From the NCBI GenBank assembly GCA_022708765.1, contig JAKIYB010000028.1, positions 5,281-11,103 of the forward strand: DNA of 5,823 nucleotides. The letters run 5' to 3'. The notes below the pieces were generated by a model, which saw nothing but the letters and a program-made list of their open reading frames with translations, made no database searches and had not been told where the DNA came from. Position numbers and translations under genes: made by a program. The DNA is from Armatimonadota bacterium. GTDB lineage: Bacteria; Armatimonadota; Hebobacteria; CAIYQO01. This document shows positions 1-3,720 of the stretch, piece after piece (the stretch's first letter is position 1; the number at the start of each line of letters is the position of its first letter).

Positions 1-753
1 GGTGAGGATAAGGGTGACGGGCACGTCTTCCTGGCCGGTGATGGCCACGCCGATGTCGTAGCCCAGATATGCGCGCAGCACGGCGTCGCTCACCGCCCCG
101 ACGATGATCGCCACCGCGCCCAATTCGGCGGCTTTGCGAATCTGCGCTACATTGACGGTGGCGCCGCCCAGCAGCACGCGGCCGGCGCAGTCGGCGGTGA
201 GTTTCGTGTCATCCAGCGGCGCGTCGGGGCCGTCACTGACGGTGAGGAGCGCGCCGTGACGTTCGCCGCCCACCCCGAAGATGCCTTGCACCAATGCGCC
301 CTCGGTGACGATGGTCACGCCTTCTTCTGGCATCACCTCTTCCACCGTTCCGGCGACATAGGCGGTCAGGTTCAGTGGGGCCGGCGGCTCGCGCAGTCCC
401 AGCGTGCCGGTCACCGGGCTGATATATTCGATAACGCCGCCCACCGGCACGGTCAGCTTAGCCCCGAAAAGACCGAAGAACCCCTTTGTCTCCGCAAGCA
501 CCTCACCCTTCTCGACAGCGTCGCCTTCACCCTTCTTTAGCAGGCGCAGCACCTCGTCGGGCGTGACGCCCAACTGGTCGGCGGCACGCACCGCGGTAAT
601 ATTTCCTGGCAGTAGCGCGCGCGCCACGATATCCGTAGCCGCCACCCGCTGGCCGACGGATGCCAGCACCTCACCCTTCAGCGGCAACCGCCGCACTTTG
701 CGGATCACCACATGATCCGTCACCTGTAATCCCGGAGTATACGCAGTCGGCAT
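1..753 (-). CDS. Conserved hypothetical protein with lipoyl-like (barrel-sandwich) N-terminal region, C-terminus off window
   Basis: Translating the minus strand from the ATG at 753 gives 251 uninterrupted codons that reach the window edge without a stop, so the C-terminus is missing. The protein begins MPTAYTPGLQVTDHVVIRKV. Residues 24-120 have the spacing of a biotinyl/lipoyl-like or RnfC-type barrel-sandwich domain: a 'KGEVLAxxGxxV' entry, 'VEKGEVLAETKGFFGLFG' at about 80-97, then 'VPVGGVIEYISPVTGTLGLREPP' in spaced form at about 102-124. No lysine of an EMKM or DKA type marks a modification site. A second region has 'QGIFGVGGE' (156-164) and a hydrophobic 'AIIVGAVSDAVLRAYLGYDIGVAITG' stretch (215-240, alpha/beta-like). 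From memory this matches a widespread hypothetical family with a lipoyl/KOW-like N-terminus; its function is unknown to me. No Shine-Dalgarno precedes the ATG, and a promoter sits directly upstream, suggesting a leaderless message. Confidence 0.85.
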   Translation of the reverse strand, partial: MPTAYTPGLQVTDHVVIRKVRRLPLKGEVLASVGQRVAATDIVARALLPGNITAVRAADQLGVTPDEVLRLLKKGEGDAVEKGEVLAETKGFFGLFGAKLTVPVGGVIEYISPVTGTLGLREPPAPLNLTAYVAGTVEEVMPEEGVTIVTEGALVQGIFGVGGERHGALLTVSDGPDAPLDDTKLTADCAGRVLLGGATVNVAQIRKAAELGAVAIIVGAVSDAVLRAYLGYDIGVAITGQEDVPVTLILT

Positions 754-759
754 GGGGCT

Positions 760-786
760 ATTGTACCATTCGCAAGGATTTTTCAA
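760..786 (-). promoter_or_regulatory. Extended -10 promoter of the leftmost gene; -35 hexamer lies in the repeat element
   Basis: On the minus strand, TACAAT (765-760) is preceded by TGG (768-766), an extended -10 signature. TTGAAA (786-781) stands 15 bases further upstream as a -35-like hexamer. Only six bases, AGCCCC, separate the -10 box from the ATG at 753. Transcription would therefore start at or next to the start codon, and the message would be leaderless, which fits the absence of a ribosome binding site. The 15-base spacer is short, but an extended -10 tolerates this. Most of the -35 hexamer is formed by the outer end of the left terminal repeat at 782-812. Confidence 0.55.
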
Positions 787-812
787 CACAGAGACACGGA
801 GAACACGGAGGA
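782..812 (+). repeat. Left terminal inverted repeat (with internal 9-bp duplication)
   Basis: The arm starts with the shared 20-mer TTCAACACAGAGACACGGAG and ends in GGA. It contains two tandem 9-mers, ACACGGAGA (794-802) and ACACGGAGG (803-811), where the right arm has only one. The extra unit looks like slippage within the repeat, or a native two-unit form from which the right arm lost one. Confidence 0.8.
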
Positions 813-831
813 CGTTACTTTCCTGTCATCG

Positions 832-1029
832 TTACATTACCGTATCGCTGTAAGAGATCGGCATGACTACTTGTCGCTGGACGGACAGGCCGCGTAGCTC
901 CAATTCATATGTCGGGCATGCTTCATGCGCGCTTTCCAGCAGTTCGGACCCAAGCTGTGTATGCACTTCCAGCACGGCATCTTCAACCTCCTGTACCAGC
1001 GCTTCTTTCTTCCCAAAATTAGTTTTCAT
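832..1029 (-). pseudogene. Truncated GxxExxY family protein remnant
   Basis: The ORF encodes 65 residues, while GxxExxY proteins (TIGR04256) are usually about 120-130. It matches the N-terminal half: helix 'VEDAVLEVHTQLG' (15-27), 'LLESAHEACPTYELELRGL' (30-48), then 'VQRQVVMPISYSD' (50-62), which corresponds to the usual RQ.PIPVVYKG stretch. The stop comes just before the expected C-terminal part with its acidic and VELK-like residues, and only about 20 bases remain before the left terminal repeat, so that half is deleted rather than frame-shifted. The motif that names the family, GLLExxY, reads ELLESAH here (29-35): glycine to glutamate and tyrosine to histidine. No Shine-Dalgarno is well placed; a GGAGGA in the right repeat is about 17 bases from the ATG. 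A decayed copy is the best reading. The family's function is not established. Confidence 0.75.
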
Positions 1030-1046
1030 CTACAGTAGTGTAAAAA

Positions 1047-1068
1047 TCCTCCGTGTCTCTGTGTTGAA
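1047..1068 (-). repeat. Right terminal inverted repeat
   Basis: Read on the minus strand this is the same 20-mer as the left arm followed directly by GA, with a single ACACGGAG unit. It lies just upstream of the GxxExxY remnant. Beyond it on the minus strand comes ATTTTT, while the left arm is bordered outside by AGGATTTTT. The same AGGATTTTT string therefore occurs outside one arm and across the inner edge of the other. Confidence 0.8.
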
Positions 1069-1084
1069 TATCATCTCTGCAGTG

Positions 1085-1097
1085 AACGGTTGCCGTT
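1085..1097 (-). other. Small inverted repeat downstream of the mini-KS gene
   Basis: AACGG-TTG-CCGTT forms a perfect 5-bp stem with a 3-base loop, five bases after the stop of the ketoacyl-synthase-like gene at 1103. No T-tract follows on the minus strand (CACTGCAG comes next), so it is not a convincing intrinsic terminator. It may be a transcript-end stabilising hairpin or chance. Confidence 0.3.
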
Positions 1098-1102
1098 GCG
1101 GG

Positions 1103-1852
1103 TTACGTCGTGCTTGCGAGCATTGCGGCGATTGCGAAGAAGGGTTCGGCGGCGAGGGTGTTGCCGAGTTGGGAACGCAGGACAGCGGTCTCCGCTACCT
1201 TTGGCAGTGGGACGCCGATGGCGCCGCGGGCGCAGGCGTGATCAGTGGTTTCCAGCACCAGCGCACAGGCGCCTTCGCCGAGGATTTCGTCGTCACCCAG
1301 CGCTTCACGCGCGCGGGTAAGCGGCTCGCTGATGGCGTCAACTCCTACCGCCAGCAGCAGGTCGGCACGGTCAAGGGCAAATGCTTCGCGCGCCGCTTCC
1401 AGCGCCTGGAATCCGGCGTTTTCACCGGCGAAAGTGCCGTGATGACCGCCCAGTCCGAACTCTATGGCAGCCAGGCTGGTCGGGGTATTCACATAGGTAT
1501 GGCTGAAAAGCAGCGGGTTGGCGAAGCGTGCACCCTTCTGCTGCAAGGCGGTGGTGTAAGTGTAGAGGGTCGGCAGGCAGCCATACACGCTGCCCAGGAC
1601 GATGCCTGCCCGCCAGCGGTTACCGTCGCCTGGATCAAGCCCGGCATCCCGCAGCGCCAGATGACAGGCGGCCAGCGTGAATTCGGAAGCGCGGTCGTTA
1701 TACGTCTTCATGCTGGGCAGAATCTCCGCCAGCGCAAACCCTTCAACGGCACCCGGCGCGCGCGTGCCCCCGCGCAGTCCCGCCGCCCACGCAGTAAGCC
1801 CGATACCGATGGCCGACACGGGTCCGATACCCGTCACCAGAATTTCGTGCAT
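1103..1852 (-). CDS. Short ketoacyl-synthase-fold protein (chain-length-factor-like), catalytic residues lost
   Basis: The 249 residues follow the thiolase fold of beta-ketoacyl synthases: N-terminal 'ILVTGIGPVSAIGIGL' (4-19), 'GIVLGSVYG' (83-91), the nucleophile-elbow region 'FAGENAGFQALEAA' (141-154) and 'GEGACALVLET' (192-202). The elbow resembles the AEQAGGLDAL of chain-length factors (KS-beta) rather than the ACASG of condensing enzymes. Glu144 occupies the cysteine position. The end, 'SQLGNTLAAEPFFAIAAML' (227-245), aligns with the GHTLGAAG motif, with Asn231 in place of histidine. The roughly 100 or more residues normally between these motifs, including the other active-site histidine, are absent. 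At about 410 residues for a full KS, this is a compact non-condensing member, comparable to Pfam Ketoacyl-synt_2. Its ATG directly abuts the TAA of the DUF1232 gene, with GAAGAGGG as ribosome binding site, so translation is probably coupled. No ACP, KS partner or acyltransferase is visible nearby, so the pathway is unknown. Confidence 0.85.
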   Translation of the reverse strand: MHEILVTGIGPVSAIGIGLTAWAAGLRGGTRAPGAVEGFALAEILPSMKTYNDRASEFTLAACHLALRDAGLDPGDGNRWRAGIVLGSVYGCLPTLYTYTTALQQKGARFANPLLFSHTYVNTPTSLAAIEFGLGGHHGTFAGENAGFQALEAAREAFALDRADLLLAVGVDAISEPLTRAREALGDDEILGEGACALVLETTDHACARGAIGVPLPKVAETAVLRSQLGNTLAAEPFFAIAAMLASTT

Positions 1853-2248
1853 TTATCCCTCTTCCGCGAGCAGTCTCGTTTCTCGACGTTTCGCGTAATG
1901 GAGAAAAATATCCTGCAGGCGCGTCCAGACGAAGCTGATAATGGTGAAGTCGTCAAGGAAACCGGCCAGCGGAATCCAGTCGGGGACAAGGTCACCTGGC
2001 ATAATCAGGTAAAGCAAAGCGCCGCCCACCAGCAGCTTCGGCTGCAGCGGTTCCGCAGGATCGCGGAAATAGTCATACATCAGCCGCAGCTTATCCAGCA
2101 GCGCGCCGCCGATCTTCGACCGGCGAATGGCATCTTCCAGGTTACCCACGATTTCCCGGCGTCCTTCCGGCGTCGCCGCACGCGCGCCTAACTCGCGCAC
2201 GCGCTCTTGCGCCGCGCGCAGCGAAAACGGCTGGTCTTCCGTACGCAT
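1853..2248 (-). CDS. YkvA/DUF1232 family small membrane protein
   Basis: A 131-residue protein. The signature 'YLIMPGDLVPDWIPLAGFLD' (80-99) followed by a hydrophobic helix 'DFTIISFVWTRLQ' (100-112) is the hallmark of DUF1232 (YkvA-like), usually YLISPIDLIPDFIPVLGYLDD. The first 60 residues are charged and predicted helical (RAAQERVREL, LEDAIRRSKIGG), and the tail is basic (HYAKRRETRLL). The reading frame is open back to an ATG at 2320, but the start at 2248 is preferred because GGGAGGGAG lies at proper spacing before it, while the upstream 24 codons cross the spacer hairpin and look non-coding. The family is membrane-associated and of unknown function. This gene is first in a two-gene unit, with its TAA directly followed by the ATG of the mini-ketoacyl-synthase gene. 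Confidence 0.88.
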   Translation of the reverse strand: MRTEDQPFSLRAAQERVRELGARAATPEGRREIVGNLEDAIRRSKIGGALLDKLRLMYDYFRDPAEPLQPKLLVGGALLYLIMPGDLVPDWIPLAGFLDDFTIISFVWTRLQDIFLHYAKRRETRLLAEEG

Positions 2249-2283
2249 ATCGTTCTCCCTCCCTAACAGATGTGTGCCACCAA

Positions 2284-2352
2284 CGCAGTTTTCCCCACGG
2301 CGGCACGAAGTTATTACCACGGAGATATACGCGGCTGTGCCGGAAAACTGCG
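2284..2352. repeat. Imperfect long hairpin in the spacer; loop resembles a degenerate CACGGAG-type repeat
   Basis: CGCAGTTTTCC (2284-2294) and GGAAAACTGCG (2342-2352) are perfect 11-base inverted repeats. Inside them GGCAC (2302-2306) pairs with GTGCC (2337-2341), leaving a 7-base bulge (2295-2301) and a 30-base loop. The hairpin begins about 10 bases after the stop of the gene at 2363 and ends about 36 bases before the DUF1232 start. No T-run follows in either direction, so it is not a classical terminator. The interior has CCACGG, GGCACGAAG and TTACCACGGAGATATACG, which resemble the dispersed repeat family at 782-812. Confidence 0.5.
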
Positions 2353-2362
2353 AGGAAGGATG

Positions 2363-3496
2363 TCACATCCCTTCCGGATGCGTCAACGACTGCCAGACTT
2401 CGAGGGCCCAGGGCGCGTCATCTTCACCGGGGAATGAGATATACACGACGGCCATATTATTGGAGGCGGCGACGTACCCGAGCAGCGACCATCCTTCCTC
2501 GGTCTGCCCCACCGCCGCACGGCCCAGCAGCGTGCCGCGCTGGAATTTGCGCAGTTCTTCCTCGCCGCTCATCGCCTTCATGTTCTGCAGCAGTCGCTCC
2601 TCGGAAGCGGCATTTTCACTGCGGGAGGCGACGGTCATGGTAAAGGCGGTAACCTCCCGCCCGCCATGCACGAATGAGTATTGCTCGCCTTTGCTATCCA
2701 CGCTGGCATAATAGTAACCGGGCAGCGTGATACGCCAGAGCCCCGGCAAGTCATAGACCATCATCCGACGGCGATAGCCGACGCCGTCAGGCGCGGGCAC
2801 GACCGGGACATCTGCATCGGCCACCACCAGCGCCTGCAGGTCACTCACCAGCGCCTTAGTCGGGGCGTCCGTCGCGCCCGCGTATTCCAGGCAGGCGAGT
2901 GTCATCTGGTAACTCGCCTGCTCCTGCTCGTCTGCCGGTGGATGCCAGGGCAGTTCCACCCAGGCCAGCGCCAGCCCGGTATTGCGCCAAAACGCCGCGT
3001 CCGGCGCTAGCTCCCACCAGGGGAAGTAGTCGGCGCCCGCCGTCCGCAGCGCGGCACCGTCGGCGTCGGCGGTCTGCGCCACCCATTCGCGCGTGCGCGG
3101 TCCGAGCACCGATAGCGCGAACGGCGCGTCCGCTCCAGCGAGCGCGGGATACCCCATCGGCATGCTGATGCCGATATTCGTCGCGCCGTCCTTGGCTTTC
3201 TCGATCACGGCTTTGCAGACCGTCTGCAGCCACGCCAGCATCTCCGCCTGCAGCTTGGCAAAGTCGCGATGCGCCGCGTAACCCGTCTCATCGCCGATGC
3301 CCTCGCCCTCCCACTGCCAGCGCAGGCGGCACTTCTGTCCCACCTGCCTCAGCAGGTGAACCAGGTAGGCGTGGTACCCCGGCCCGACACCGCTGGTGCG
3401 CGCCTCGCAGCGCAGCATCTCGCCCGTGAAAAAGAAGCGCACCGGCTCTTCCAGCGGGTGCAGGCCCACCAGCAGCGTCTCATCATCCCGCGCCAT
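2363..3496 (-). CDS. Uncharacterised protein, main part (probably joined to the 3483-3626 ORF)
   Basis: The 377-residue frame is soluble-looking, with no signal peptide or membrane segment. I do not recognise a named family. Two regions are visible. The first (about 1-225) is helical and rich in aromatic residues, with 'EPVRFFFTGEML' (17-28), 'GVGPGYHAYLVHLL' (36-49), 'FPWWELAPDAAFWRNTGLAL' (158-177) and 'WVELPWHPPADEQE' (179-192). The second (about 240-377) is beta-rich, with 'GLWRITLPGYYYASVDSKGE' (252-271), 'EEGWSLLGYVAASNN' (333-347) and 'WALEVWQSL' (363-371), resembling a small alpha+beta sandwich after a linker. The ATG at 3496 has no ribosome binding site, and no ATG, GTG or TTG occurs further upstream in this frame before the TAG near 3620. 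A standalone start here is therefore doubtful. A frameshift from the upstream ORF is the better reading. Confidence 0.75.
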   Translation of the reverse strand: MARDDETLLVGLHPLEEPVRFFFTGEMLRCEARTSGVGPGYHAYLVHLLRQVGQKCRLRWQWEGEGIGDETGYAAHRDFAKLQAEMLAWLQTVCKAVIEKAKDGATNIGISMPMGYPALAGADAPFALSVLGPRTREWVAQTADADGAALRTAGADYFPWWELAPDAAFWRNTGLALAWVELPWHPPADEQEQASYQMTLACLEYAGATDAPTKALVSDLQALVVADADVPVVPAPDGVGYRRRMMVYDLPGLWRITLPGYYYASVDSKGEQYSFVHGGREVTAFTMTVASRSENAASEERLLQNMKAMSGEEELRKFQRGTLLGRAAVGQTEEGWSLLGYVAASNNMAVVYISFPGEDDAPWALEVWQSLTHPEGM

Positions 3497-3626
3497 CCAT
3501 ATAAGCTCGCGCAGCCGCCGGAATCCCCGCCTGCAGGCGATCCAGTAGTTCCTGATGCGTAGGCAGACGCTTGAAGAGAAAACCTTCCAGCAAGATTGGC
3601 GCGGTGATGGAGAGACCTAGAGCCAT
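3483..3626 (-). CDS. 47-codon ORF, likely the N-terminal part of the 2363-3496 protein in another frame
   Basis: The ATG at 3626 follows ATGAGGTAACC, giving GAGGT at ideal spacing; this is the best ribosome binding site in the area. The product begins MALGLSITAPILLEGFLFKR and continues THQELLDRLQAGIPAAARAY to MDGAG, then TGA. The text reads like the start of a folded protein, not a complete small protein. The ORF overlaps the start of the 377-residue frame by 14 bases. Removing one base of the GGG at 3489-3487 turns GCG-GGA-TGA into GCG-GAT-GAT-GAG and continues as 'MDGADDETLLVGLHPLEE', a protein of about 420 residues. Alternatives are a sequencing or assembly indel, a real inactivating mutation, programmed +1 frameshifting, or two translationally coupled genes. 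Confidence 0.6.
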   Translation of the reverse strand: MALGLSITAPILLEGFLFKRLPTHQELLDRLQAGIPAAARAYMDGAG

Positions 3627-3720
3627 GGTTACCTCATTTCTCCGAAGCATAACGGCGACCGGCCGCTCTCTTCATTGATACCGCCGTTGTCGTGGATAAA
3701 AACATCGCTGTCTCCCGGTT
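3627..3720 (-). other. Spacer between the glycosidase and the two-piece gene, with a possible 23-codon ORF
   Basis: No clear promoter or terminator is visible. A 23-codon ORF (MFLSTTTAVSMKRAAGRRYA, then SEK) runs from an ATG at 3705, eleven bases after GGGAG, to a TGA at 3636-3634, leaving seven bases before the next ATG at 3626. Its basic, low-complexity text matches nothing I recognise. It could aid translational coupling or be chance. The short gap and lack of a terminator allow read-through from the glycosidase. Confidence 0.3.

Larger units (their letters stand above)
782..1068. mobile_element. Short terminal-inverted-repeat element carrying a GxxExxY gene remnant
   Basis: The two ends are inverted copies of TTCAACACAGAGACACGGAG (782-801 on plus, 1068-1049 on minus), a perfect 20-base match, and both arms then continue to GGA. 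Between them lies only a truncated GxxExxY ORF, with about 20 bases from its stop to the left arm and about 17 from its start to the right arm. No transposase is present. Repeats of the CACAGAGACACGGAG type are, from memory, commonly seen next to GxxExxY genes in many bacteria. I see no clear target-site duplication: the left flank is GGATTT and the right flank TATCAT. Calling this a mobile or mobilised unit is an inference from its structure. Confidence 0.55.

Noticed and set aside
256..715. Plus-strand ORFs of 94 and 103 codons
   Set aside because: They are antisense to the leftmost gene, which is continuous from 753 to the edge with coherent protein-like text.
782..1068. CRISPR-like repeats
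   Set aside because: There are only two copies in inverted orientation with an ORF between them; no regular direct repeats or spacers are present.
863..2191. 442-codon plus-strand ORF
   Set aside because: It is antisense to the GxxExxY remnant, the mini-KS and the DUF1232 gene. Its text is low-complexity with Arg/Gln/Ala bias, and the minus-strand frames have clear family motifs.
2249..2320. Upstream ATG at 2320 for the DUF1232 gene
   Set aside because: The 24 extra codons cross the palindromic spacer and lack a ribosome binding site, whereas GGGAGGGAG precedes the ATG at 2248.
2284..2352. Intrinsic terminator for the gene ending at 2363
   Set aside because: The stem is interrupted by a 7-base bulge, the loop is 30 bases, and no T-tract follows.
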